A stretch of DNA of 64,000 nt. Origin: Hermatobates lingyangjiaoensis. Its lineage: Eukaryota > Arthropoda > Insecta > Hemiptera > Hermatobatidae. Shown piece by piece: positions 33,601 through 42,812 of this stretch. The position numbers and the translations under genes were made by a program. The notes beneath the pieces are model-generated. The model saw only the letters and a program-made list of their open reading frames with translations. It ran no database searches and was not told where the DNA came from. The stretch spans positions 1 through 64,000 of the forward strand of contig JAPFBL010000547.1 of the NCBI GenBank assembly GCA_026182355.1. The letters are read 5' to 3'. Position 1 is the first letter of the stretch. The number at the start of each line of letters is the position of its first letter.

Positions 33601-34700
33601 TAGAGGTCAAATTTAGAAAAGACCTAAAGGATTAAGAGACAGCCTTCTGTTGAGCCTTGATAGAGTGTTATTTCATCTTCAAAAACTCCAGACAAATATA
33701 TTTGTTTGTTTACTTCTCTTTTGCTTAGTCAGCCCTTCACAATCAAGAAAACCTTTCTTGAGGTCATAAAGATCGCTTTTTCATGGTTTCCACAGCTCCT
33801 TTGATTGAACACCCGACGTTCTTGATACATTGATCAAAACCCTCGAACCAATATTTCTTATTAATGATGATTTTTACCAACTCGATACTTGCGTTTTTAA
33901 TATAACTTTATTGCCTTTAAAGGTAAATAAAGTTTGTTTTCTATGTGTTGTTATCAAAGTTTAATTTTAAAGGATAAAAGAAATAATTATTCATATTTTA
34001 ATGATATCATTAATGCTAATTAATTCAAGTTTTTCAATATTATTTCCTCATGGTTAATAAAATAAATGAAATGTACTTAACTAGCCATAAAATGAGATAT
34101 AGTTTCAATTAAGATTCATTTGTACCTCAATTTTGTTGGCTCTACAACTTTCTCTATAACTGTTTGATTTTACTGGTTAGCGTGCTTGCCGCTGATACCG
34201 AAGGTTCAGAATTATAATCTAGCAATAACCATTAATCGGCCTCCGTTACTCACCATCAACTTGCAACAGTGAAGAATCAACGTGCAATGTGTTTTTTTTT
34301 AATGTGGAATAACTTTCCGCTATCACTGTACCATCGTCGTTGACTTTCCAGAATGACTTTAGGTACTTGTTACTATTATAAACTTGAGTAAAGGAAATTA
34401 ATGACTATCCGATCAATTTGTATGACAAAGGGGTTTAAGGCGTAATGTAAAGATGACCTTTACCTAAACTAAGCTGAAGGAAAAAGACGCGACGTGCTTT
34501 GCTTGTTGACAATGATCGGTTTCTGACAGGTTTATATCAGAAGTAAGCATATTGGGTATTTGGCTTGTTACCGATTCGGTAATACTTGTTGATTGTTGAT
34601 ACATCGAGTACTTACTGACTCCCCAGGCTGCTCTGCGGACACAGCTGTTCCAGCTCCTTTGCTTGTCCTCCCTACCCTCCTTACTCCCATTGTCCTCCAT
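30606..34700 (-). CDS. MICOS complex subunit Mic10-like protein
   Basis: Three exons on the minus strand: 34616-34700 (ATG in strong context CAAGCCATGG), 31826-31873 and 30606-30796; 107 aa as modelled. Introns are phase 1 with good signals. The order matches Mic10: a short polar N-terminus, W-x-x-C (RSWNSCVRRAAW), a first Gly-rich span GVSIGIIAGTMLSVALA, then a second with a GxGxG core (PVAIGTGVGTAWAA). Mic10 is a small inner-membrane hairpin protein that oligomerises through such Gly motifs to bend cristae junctions. The loop lacks the FKRR-type bases of human Mic10. The charged tail (EERNRERRRIAEQEACKES) is longer than usual. A GTACGT donor after ...KES (30662/30663) could replace the hydrophobic end by an unseen exon. 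Assignment rests on pattern, not alignment. Confidence 0.6.
30991..31510. repeat. Near-perfect foldback in Mic10-like intron
   Basis: Arms 30991-31144 and 31355-31510 appear identical over about 154 bp in opposite orientation (AATCTAGGAGGTGTCAGAGC ... GGTCACCTAGTAG). They are separated by 210 bp of unrelated sequence. TA tracts bound it, at 30964-30977 and 31506-31532. The near-perfect arms suggest a recent insertion or ongoing gene conversion. Confidence 0.9.
31606..31790. repeat. Foldback of the AAGATCTTTCAACCGTAACAAG family
   Basis: Arms carry CTGACGA-A-[GACCG/CGGTT helix]-GAAAGATC, minus at 31641-31669 and plus at 31720-31748. The outer ends read ATGAAATGGGAAAACAA and TTGTTTTCCCATTTCAT. 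Relatives: 39005-39075, 44725-44815, 46425-46590, 46625-46750 and 62835-63205. It lies in the second intron of the Mic10-like gene. Confidence 0.85.
32255..32660. repeat. PLE-associated foldback, copy B
   Basis: Same element as 7720-8120: GGGACTCGGTCAGTTCTTCA left end, mirrored CTGAAGAACTGACCGAGTC right end, with CCTATGAAAAAGG...CCGAAACGTTGGC inside. The centre differs between copies. (TA)n lies on both sides, at 32236-32255 and 32680-32699. It is inside the first intron of the Mic10-like gene. Confidence 0.85.
32797..33040. repeat. Retroposon-like fragment with tRNA-like segment
   Basis: Starts TAGCTGATCTACCCGGCTTT then ACTCGGG, a word I associate with widespread retroposon ends. On the minus strand at 32945-33020 it has an A-box-like TTGGTCTAACAGG and a B-box-like GGTTCAGTTCGAATC, as in a decayed tRNA-Lys-type SINE. 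Boundaries are uncertain. Confidence 0.35.
33041..34150. other. Intronic DNA of the Mic10-like gene
   Basis: No coding signal. A 102-codon frame at 33284-33592 has no recognisable motif and is treated as chance. Confidence 0.35.
34165..34215 (+). repeat. Possible decayed tRNA-like SINE head
   Basis: TACTGGTTAGCGTGCTTGCC resembles an A-box and GAAGGTTCAGAATTATAATC a mutated B-box. No body was identified. Confidence 0.25.
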
Positions 34701-34821
34701 GGCTTGCCCACCACCTGTCGGCTGCACTTGTCACTCTTACCAATCTACTTCAAAACATTGTTTAAACTATTCCCCTAGCGAGTTAAAAAAAACGTCAGGC
34801 CTTTACGATCTTTTTGTTTAA

Positions 34822-35009
34822 TCAGTCCTAAATTTTGCCTAAACTCAAATCTTTAAAGAGTATCTGACATCATACAGGATCAGACGCCGAGGGATAAAAC
34901 ACTCAGATTTATTTACCTCCCAAGTGAATAAATCGAGGACCTGAGTGGAGCATCGACCCACAGACCCACCAGTTCAGAGGTACCCAACCACTGAGCTACC
35001 TGGCCCCTG
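34822..35009 (-). mobile_element. tRNA-derived SINE, family A copy 3
   Basis: Minus orientation, 3'-truncated. The head is near 34960-35009 (CCACTGAGCTACCTGGCCCC). It sits just upstream of the Mic10-like start, within 125 bp, and could affect the promoter region. Confidence 0.8.
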
Positions 35010-36200
35010 CCATTACACTTACATTAACTACAGTAGTTGTCAGTCAGAAGGCAGATTAATTCATCTTTTGATAAAACTGTTTCAAAAAGTTATAAAAGTT
35101 ATAACTTTTTATAAAAGTTATTGGACTTTTAATAAAATATAATACCAATTTCTTATATTTACGCTATACGACGGGTTTAATGAAGTCATAACCAAAATAG
35201 TACCATAAATCTACACTCTCATTTTAAATAGCATCAGATATTGTTTCAAATCGTAAATCTTTACACTTAAATATATGAAATAAACAAAATTTGATGTTTT
35301 ATGTTGTATTATTACTTACTTCTACGAATTATATGTATTTAGAAGTATTTATAGCTTTGGGATTATTATTTAACGACTAGGTTAGCCATTAACTTCGACA
35401 TATGATTCTACAATAGGGTGTCAATTCAGTGTTGAAAAAGGTCCAATGGTCATATTATTTTTATTCATATCCAGGGTTTGAGGAGATTATGAAGGATGGT
35501 AGGGTCTGAGAAAGAGGGTTTGTGTTGATTGGGAGTTTGCTTTAAAATCGGTTTATAGCGATCCATCGCAAAGCTAAGAAAATGTGGGGACATTGCAACT
35601 CTCATGAATGATTCCATTTGTTTCATAGAATGGTAGGTGTGTGGAAGGAATAGACTAAAGATTGAAAAGGTTATAACAGACTTCTACTTGATAGTTTTTA
35701 CAGAATCCCCCAGAAGTCTATGCCTTAAGGCTAGGATGACTCGATTGTGTTGTTCGTTTCTGTTCGGTCCTTCATGAAGATTCCTTGTCATACATAAGTT
35801 AAAATACCTCCAATTAATGCATGTTCGTTGTGAAAGAGGTAATATCATTACAATTTTCTTTAAGGTGAATGGAATATAACTGATTTCGAAATACTATGAT
35901 TACTCGAAAATCTTCCAAAATATATTTATTATCAGTCTTCTTAAGAATACATCATGGCCTAGGAGAGACCCAAACATACTAGAGGTTGGCTTTCCAAGTG
36001 GATTTGTAGTCACAGCCTATACAACCTTTTCCAAAATGTATAATTGCATTTACATTTCTATTCAACCTGTTTTAATTGAAAGTTATAATTTGAACTAAGA
36101 TCCTAGTCTGAAATAAGATCCTTTTGATTGTAATCCCATGAAAATAAATATTTTCAGGGCGTTCTGGAGTTTTGAAAGTTAATGGATTATCAACAGCTAG
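35010..36200. other. Intergenic DNA without recognised features
   Basis: Moderately AT-rich. No coding frame or repeat recognised. Confidence 0.35.
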
Positions 36201-36201
36201 C

Positions 36202-36219
36202 GGGGGGGGGGGGGGGGGG
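36202..36219. repeat. Poly-G run
   Basis: Eighteen consecutive G residues. Confidence 0.9.
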
Positions 36220-36869
36220 ACAAATTTTACGACTGCCCCAGGCGTCAAAAATAGTTGCTATGTCATTGGGAGTCAATTTTTGAGATACTAAATTATAAGC
36301 GGATTTTTGATAGTTGAAAATAATAAAACAACCTCTGATGGAGAATGAATCAAGATTGATTATTATTATTATTATTATTATTTCACGTAAAAATATTTGT
36401 AAATTAAACATTTCAGGTCTCTGGAAGAAACAGAAGGGCAGAGAAAATGTATTACATGTTTTGTTATAAGTTAACTTTCCAGTGATAGGATAATTCTCAA
36501 AAACAATAAGGAACATTTTAAATAATGGACTATATATTTATCAAATGTCATTAATATTTATTGATTTTAATATTATTTATAATATTTATTAATATTTGCT
36601 GAACTGTGCCATTTTTAGAGAGATAATACAATTCTGGATTCTAACCTGTATATATATATATACACCTAAGTAATGAAAATTAAAATATTAAAAAAATAAA
36701 TTCAGGGACTCACATCAAAAAAAAGTATAAACCCATCAAAATTTCATAATATATTTCATGATCACTATAATTTTTTTTTTAAAATAAATGAAACTAAATG
36801 GAGTCAGCCATCACAATACCATCTTAGATGCATAATGGTATTGTACTTTAAAATGACTCTTCAGTTTAG

Positions 36870-36985
36870 ACCAGCAGTTTTCAACCTATTCCACATGGAC
36901 TTCCAAGGGTCCACAGGAGATTAATGCATTAATCAATAGATTGACCACGAAAAAAAATAGTATTTCAGAGGTCCATGTTAAGTTT
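36870..36985 (+). mobile_element. Charlie-like hAT end fragment
   Basis: CAGCAGTTTTCAACCTATTC then CACATGGAC and a partner-like GAGGTCCATGTTAAG about 70 bp on. It resembles the end of a Charlie-type hAT. No target duplication found. Confidence 0.35.
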
Positions 36986-37359
36986 GCTTACATCTATATA
37001 GGATATCCACAAATTTATAATTAGCAAGCAGGGGTTAACTTTATCAATTAAAACACTAGGCACAATATATTCCTCAGTTTATAATTATATTCCATTATTT
37101 TAAAATATTACATTCCCTTTTTTTTCTTATGTGGTATTTCAGTTTCATTTTTTTACAATATTTGCATAAAATTTGCAAAATACTGGTAAAGGAAATGTTT
37201 GTCGTTGTTTTAAAAATATGTTTGTATTCCTACATCAAATTGTAAATGTAATAGAATTACTTCATCGTTACATTTTTATTTATCTGAAAGTATATTTTTT
37301 TGCTATTGTACATGCGCATAATTATTCTTTTTCAAAATCGATGAAGAGTAAGTAAGTAA

Positions 37360-37520
37360 CTTACAAACTTACTTGTCGTTATGTCTACAACATGCTTGGA
37401 CTCCCTTTCTCTTTCTCCTGAAGACGGGTTGCCCAAAAATTTGAGTTCGTGTGTTTCTTTACTCTGTGTGTTATTCTTCTTCGATTTTGAATTCATATTG
37501 TGTCCAGTTTGGATCGTCTT
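37360..37520 (+). repeat. Single arm of the 811-1078 foldback family
   Basis: Homologous to the right arm near 956-1105: CTTGTCGTTATGTCTACAAC, CTCCTGAAGACGGGTTGCCC, TTACTCTGTGTGTTATTCTT, TGTCCAGTTTGGATCGT. The hammerhead-like core is at 37418-37438 with AAAA instead of GAAA. Confidence 0.75.
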
Positions 37521-37524
37521 TCCG

Positions 37525-39000
37525 TGTATTAAGTGAATAATTATTCTTCTTGTCATATGGAATAGGGGATACGCAGATTGGAAAATAGTTCAAAGGTTGA
37601 GACTCCTGCCTCTCCTTTAGACCAACTGATTTATTAGGCAAAGTTATATAATCTTAAATGTTCACAAACTATTGTTCAAACTATCAGAACAATTTTCCAG
37701 ATTGAATTCTGGAACGGCTTAGTCTTCCACTTATTCAAAGTCAACTGCAAATCTTTAGGTTGATAGCTCACTAAAAATCAATGTGCATAGAAAAAATATA
37801 ATCAAATACAAATGATTTAAGTTAATAATTATCAAAATAATAAATTAACTTCTTTTTAAATGAAGTTCATAGAAGGAAAATGCATAAAATATAGAGACTG
37901 TAGCATTTAAAAGATAATATTCACTGAGACAAATGTTCGTAGTTTATTGACTCTATAATGAAGAGCTCAGATTGGTAAAATGTTAAAAAACAAAAACATT
38001 TTTCTGAGTTTTCTTTAATACTGAACAATATATATTACTCTTCTGAATAGTTTCCTTTAATTATTATATTTAACACAATCATCTTGTTAGACATCTTCAA
38101 CGAATACTATCTGATGAAATAAAATTGTTAAAAACTCTATCGCCATAGAACCTCACACTCTGAGAAAGTGTGAGCAGACACTTATTGTTATTGATATATA
38201 AACAGAAACAAGTATCAAGGTATATATTTCTTATTATACTAAATTTCATTAGAAAATAAAATATACTTAGACAAGCAAATTTATTAGTTTTAAATATATA
38301 AAGTATACTGAAAAATTATATTTTTTTAACCATATATGTAAAAAAAAATTTATATTGTTTAAAAAAAAGTAAAAATTAATCTCTAATTATGAAAAATAAA
38401 TACTTATTAATAAATTTAGCATTAATTTTTGGTAATCAATTTGTACTGCTTCTATTCAGACAAATTAAGTGAATTTAATATTATTCAATTTAAAATAAAA
38501 GAAACAAAAAATAAATGAACAAAGGAAATTATTAGAGATATTAGCGTTCACTATATTAACTTTCAATAAACCATTTTAACTTTTAAAAAAAATATAAAGG
38601 TACTAATCAGAAGCTATAAGCAGAAACACTTATTTCCCTTGATATTCAAAAGGGATCAGACTAGAGTAATATTAATACGAAACTTTTTGAATAATTTACT
38701 ATTTGTTGTCACTGGATGGAGGGCAGAATAAAAACAAAGAGATTACTTAATACTCCAATATTGTATTTATCGAATATTGATAAAATTCAATTATTTTTTA
38801 TAGTTCCCGTAGGTTTTATATTAGAACTGTTAACATAAAATTTGACGAATTTTGATACAAATAGTTGCCCTGTATATACATACATACATACACTCTTGAA
38901 GAAATACATAGTCCAAGAGCACCAATTGAGGTTAACGACCCATATAACACTTTGAAATGTTGACGGTGTACAGGAATTGTTCCTGTTAAGTTTTAGTTTG
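37525..39000. other. AT-rich intergenic DNA
   Basis: No gene recognised. A 137-codon minus-strand frame at 38787-39200 runs into a foldback fragment and is judged non-coding. Confidence 0.35.
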
Positions 39001-39004
39001 CATA

Positions 39005-39075
39005 CACACACTTCGTTGTGGTTGAAAGATCTTAAGTCTTTTTTTTTCCCCATTTCATATTGTGGTTTGATCACA
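39005..39075 (+). repeat. Foldback fragment (GAAAGATCTTA family)
   Basis: Right-arm fragment: GTGGTTGAAAGATCTTAAGT then CCCATTTCATATTGTGGTTTGATCA. The 5' core is lost. Confidence 0.7.
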
Positions 39076-39079
39076 TATA

Positions 39080-39700
39080 CTCGTATATGGATTAAGTTAC
39101 CACTATGACAATAATTTGGAAACAATGTTCTAGATATACTTTGGATAATAAACAAAAACAAAAAATCAAAGTATAATCCTAATATAATAAATAAAAACAC
39201 ATTACAAACAAATGAAACATTTATTTACATACTTATTTTATAATATACAATTTTCAAATACACAATTAATGTTCCATCAATAAATTTACATTCAACGATA
39301 TGAAAAGCAATATTACTTAATTACTATATGATATCACAATTTTATTTTGCAGACTAAATAATGTAAACAAAATTAACTTGCTAAAGGGGGCGCAAACTTC
39401 AAATGAGTTAGGCATTTAATTTTTAAAATAAGGAAAATAAATATTGGATCCAAGTATCCATCCGCAAAACCAATAAATAACTTGTTAAAGATAACTATTT
39501 ACATGCAGGTATTATGAATGGATGATGAACTAACCTCCAAAAGACTGAATCTAATTTTTTACATAATTAGAACATATCTTTTCCCATAGTATTTTCCTTT
39601 AAATTGCTAATGTGAAGTGGAGCTGTTTTTATAAGGAATTATATTCCTAAAACTTTATGACATTGAGAATGAACAGTGCATTCATTAAATCATTTTTTGA
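39080..39700. other. 3' flank of the TM2D3 homologue
   Basis: AT-rich, probably including the 3' UTR of the minus-strand gene. A minus-strand AATAAA lies near 39217. Confidence 0.4.
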
Positions 39701-39705
39701 AAGGT

Positions 39706-40398
39706 TTATATGTAAAGTGAACCATCTGCAGGGCCCAGATATTGAACAGCAATGAGTACAAAGTCTATTATTGTCCACACACCAAGTCCACCAAAACTAA
39801 ACAATTTTCCAATTCCTTCTTGCCAGTAACCCAAATAGAAACGGTCAGCACCAAATCCACCAAGAGTTAAACTGAAGAGCAAAGCTGAGGACCACTTTAA
39901 ACCACCAGTCCAATTGCAAGGGAGATTCTTTAAGAACTTTCTACGTCCCAAGCAAATTACATCATCATTAACTGTACAATTAGTCCTGTAATAAACTTTT
40001 GGACACGCCACTGAATTACAATCAGCTTTTTTAATACAGGTGTGTTCCCATTCTTCTGAAAGGTAACAATACTGACAAGTTGTAATTCTCTCAAAATTAC
40101 GACTTCCAATACAATGAACATTTAGAAGGACCGAACATTTTGCTATAGTTGGAGCACCATAATGACAAGATTCGTTCATTTCACATTTTATACACGGGTA
40201 ATTTAATTTATCACACTCCAAAGAAGACTGGCAAGTAACTGATTCCACTTGTTTAAATGTAGCATGAACTGCATTAGGAGAACTTCCACCAGTTTCTATA
40301 GTTTTTTTCACAGTGTCATCATCTATAACGTCATTATCTTGGGTACTAAGTTGTATTAAAAAAAGCAGTACAACTATTAGGTTCATTATACATGACAA
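39706..40398 (-). CDS. TM2D3: TM2 domain-containing protein 3 (almondex homologue)
   Basis: One uninterrupted 230-codon frame. The N-terminus is a signal peptide (MSCIMNLIVVLLFLIQLSTQ). A Cys-rich lumenal region with about 20 Cys follows (CQSSLECDKLNYPCIKCEMN through LPCNWT) with several N-glycosylation sequons. The C-terminal TM2 domain has two hydrophobic segments around the conserved GGFGADRFYLG (DRF motif) and ends LFSFGGLGVWTIIDFVLI...GPADGSLYI, almost the family's invariant tail. In Drosophila, almondex is needed for Notch signalling; the human gene has been linked to Alzheimer risk. The length is normal for the family. The gene has no intron in a neighbourhood where the others do. A second Met (residue 5) could be the real start; either leaves a signal peptide. 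Confidence 0.95.
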   Translation of the reverse strand: MSCIMNLIVVLLFLIQLSTQDNDVIDDDTVKKTIETGGSSPNAVHATFKQVESVTCQSSLECDKLNYPCIKCEMNESCHYGAPTIAKCSVLLNVHCIGSRNFERITTCQYCYLSEEWEHTCIKKADCNSVACPKVYYRTNCTVNDDVICLGRRKFLKNLPCNWTGGLKWSSALLFSLTLGGFGADRFYLGYWQEGIGKLFSFGGLGVWTIIDFVLIAVQYLGPADGSLYI

Positions 40399-40399
40399 A

Positions 40400-40920
40400 A
40401 CAGATAAATATTTACTCTCTTATCATATCACACAGTGTTGCCTACTTCAATTAGCTAAAATTCCAGTGCAAGGTTTTCGTAGTCCATAATTTTTAAATTA
40501 AAAATCATTATAAACTTCATTCCTAGAAAAACTCAATAATTATAGTGGGATTTCATTTATTAATAATTATACTACAAGTTATAGCATTTTGTGTTTTGTG
40601 TCCACTATTTTTTGTATAATCAGATTGGAGCTACTTTATAAACAGGTTATATTAAAAACTTCTAGAATGTTAAAACTATCTATAGACAACATTACTCAGT
40701 ACTGTTCTGAAAAATGTACACGATGAATGTATCCGCCTCTAAAACGTAGAAGTATAAAGTCAACGTGCAAACAACAATAAAAAATCAGAAAAAAAGATAA
40801 AGCAACAAGCAAAAATAACCGTAACAGTTCAAATTAGGGATTGTATTTATTAAAATCCCTAATTAGGGATTATTAGGTAATGATAATAAATTAAAGAAGA
40901 ATAAAGTAAATTCACGTCAA
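40400..40920. other. Upstream region of the TM2D3 homologue
   Basis: Promoter region presumably shared with the plus-strand ORF at 41257. No clear core element; an AATTAGGGATT motif is repeated at 40836-40872. Confidence 0.35.
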
Positions 40921-40927
40921 TTTACTG

Positions 40928-41005
40928 CGCGGGGGTGGCCAACTTATGGCGCTTTTGCCAAACGTGGCGCTCTGCATGATTTGTTGCGGCTCATTACTTC
41001 CTTGA
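40928..41005 (+). mobile_element. hAT-type end fragment
   Basis: GGGGGTGGCCAACTTATGGC then GCCAAACGTGGCGCTCTGC and TTGCGGCTCATT, a layout shared by many hAT element ends. No partner end seen. Confidence 0.4.
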
Positions 41006-41256
41006 AATAAAGATGAGCTAAGCTTAAAGTAGGACTTATTTTTTAGTGATTTTCATATTTTGTGAATATCTTTTCAAGGAATGTTATATTCTTCTCATTA
41101 ATCTGCTTTCAGGTTAGATATGCTGGATTAATCAAACGAGATAGGAATTATATAAATTTCCATTCTGTGAAAACGATCATTATCCAGTGAAAAATTTCCA
41201 AGCGATTTATATGTCGTTTCGGAACGACATATGGATGGGTACAATTATGTTCACCT

Positions 41257-41529
41257 ATGAAACTTATTAAAATTAAAACGAGGTCACTACTGACGGATTC
41301 CAATTTGAAAAATGCTCCTGCTCTCAGTTACAAATTTCTTTCCAAGGATTTAAAATCAAAACAACCTCAAAAGGTTCATCAGGTGCGTAAAGTATTAGCT
41401 TTATCATGTATTGCTTTTGCCTTGTGTTTAGTTGGTGTATGCCATTCTACAAAGCTTCCATTTCCACTATATGGTGGCCCATCATGGGGTAACAGACAGT
41501 CGACGGTAAACGACGTCTACCCTACTTAA
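41257..41529 (+). CDS. Possible small single-span membrane protein
   Basis: A 90-codon intronless frame. The N-terminal half is basic and hydrophilic (KQPQKVHQVRKV). One strong hydrophobic span follows (VLALSCIAFALCLVGVC), then a short tail with a Pro/Gly/aromatic motif KLPFPLYGGPSWG. It lies between the TM2D3 homologue (divergent, about 860 bp away) and the lysyl oxidase gene. The composition is unlike random AT-rich frames, being balanced with a well-formed membrane segment. I do not recognise the family and the start Met is uncertain. It may be a real small ORF or a terminal exon of an undetected gene. Confidence 0.35.
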   Translation: MKLIKIKTRSLLTDSNLKNAPALSYKFLSKDLKSKQPQKVHQVRKVLALSCIAFALCLVGVCHSTKLPFPLYGGPSWGNRQSTVNDVYPT

Positions 41530-41654
41530 GCTGGAGTAAACTAATTTCTTGATTGAAGAACTGGGGTTCACTGAGTTCAAAAAATTTAGAGATATGACAA
41601 ATTTTTACTTTAGAGTATATTGGTGCTTTTTTCATCACATTAGATTTATTAAAT

Positions 41655-41839
41655 GTGGGTTGTAGCTCAGTATGTTTGAGCTTGACTCTAGTCTGCTAGA
41701 TCCTGTGTTCGATTCCCATGTTGGTCTCAATTTCATTATGTGAGATGTGATAAAATCCCTCGAAAAGAACTTTAAACCGTCGGTGATTAGCCTTTAGGAT
41801 GTCAAGTACTCATTAAATATACTTTTCTTTTCTTTTTTG
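41655..41839 (+). mobile_element. tRNA-derived SINE, family B
   Basis: GTGGGTTGTAGCTCAGTATG (A-box), GTGTTCGATTCCCATGTTGG (B-box), a body of about 100 bp and a T-rich tail. The head differs from family A; the body shares a few words (AACCGTCGGTGATTAG, GTCAAGTACTCATTAA). It abuts a family A copy in opposite orientation. Confidence 0.7.
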
Positions 41840-41840
41840 T

Positions 41841-42128
41841 TGTTTAAACCGACCCCTTAGCGGGTGATAACGTCAGCCCTTTACCTTCTCTTTGTTTGAT
41901 CGGTGATTCTACAGATTCTACATTGAGAGTCCCAAATTTTTCCTAACTTAAGTGTATTTCGAGTAGGGATTTTTAACGAGTACCTGACATCGTACAGGCT
42001 TGGGACCGAGGGCTTAACGTCCTCTCCGATAGACGACGTACTCAGATTTATCACCTCCTGCGTGAATAAATCGAGGGCCAGGTGGTGATCGAACCCTGTA
42101 CGTCGAACCACTGATCTAACCTGGCCCC
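41841..42128 (-). mobile_element. tRNA-derived SINE, family A copy 4
   Basis: Minus orientation, near full length: tRNA head ending GGCCAGGT near 42128, GGTTTAAACA end at 41841. The 76-codon frame inside is a shadow. Confidence 0.85.
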
Positions 42129-42129
42129 C

Positions 42130-42812
42130 AAAGATACTTACTCTAAATTAATTTTTTGAGTTGGTTTAAATTTTAGACTCGTAATGTAAAAATCAAGAGG
42201 TATGATGGCTCACCCATTATTAAAATGGGCATCACATAATACATGAACAACACAAAAGATGCAGGCCTATATGTGTAAGCGTTCGAAAACAAACAAAATT
42301 TTACGTATTTGTAAACAAAAATTAAAGTTAGCGGGCAAAGAACAGTTCACTTATCGCAGATTCCAATCAAGGCTTTAACTAGTGTTAAGCTTTATCACAA
42401 GCACTCGACACTTAACTCCAAAAATCTAGTAACATGTTCCATTCTTATTGACATTGTTTTGTTGCTAAACTGAGTAACTTTTTGAAAAAAGTTTCTAATT
42501 AAAGATAAGACATCAGTAATAATTTATTGATTGTATATTTAAACGATCTTGATTGGTATTGTTAGTATTAATTGTTTTAATCAAGCACTGTATGATTCTT
42601 TGTAATGTAGTTGTCCCATAAAAAAATGACCTCTTGTGTCAAAGCGTCTGATATGTACCACTGATACGCTGGACGACTCTTTCTTAGTCCCATCTAGAAT
42701 CACATCTCAAAGACCTACTTTTGCTTTTATTAGATCTTCCTTCCAATTCGTTTCCCCACTTTGAGTCAGTTCCAATCGCTATGAATAAAGTCAGTTGTAA
42801 TAAATCACTGGA
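42130..42812. other. Upstream region of the lysyl oxidase-like gene
   Basis: Promoter and 5' UTR presumably lie here. No TATA box or initiator can be named with confidence. Confidence 0.35.

Noticed and set aside
38787..39200. 137-codon minus-strand open frame
   Set aside because: Hydrophobic, low-complexity, runs through a foldback fragment, and shows no family motif or splice context.
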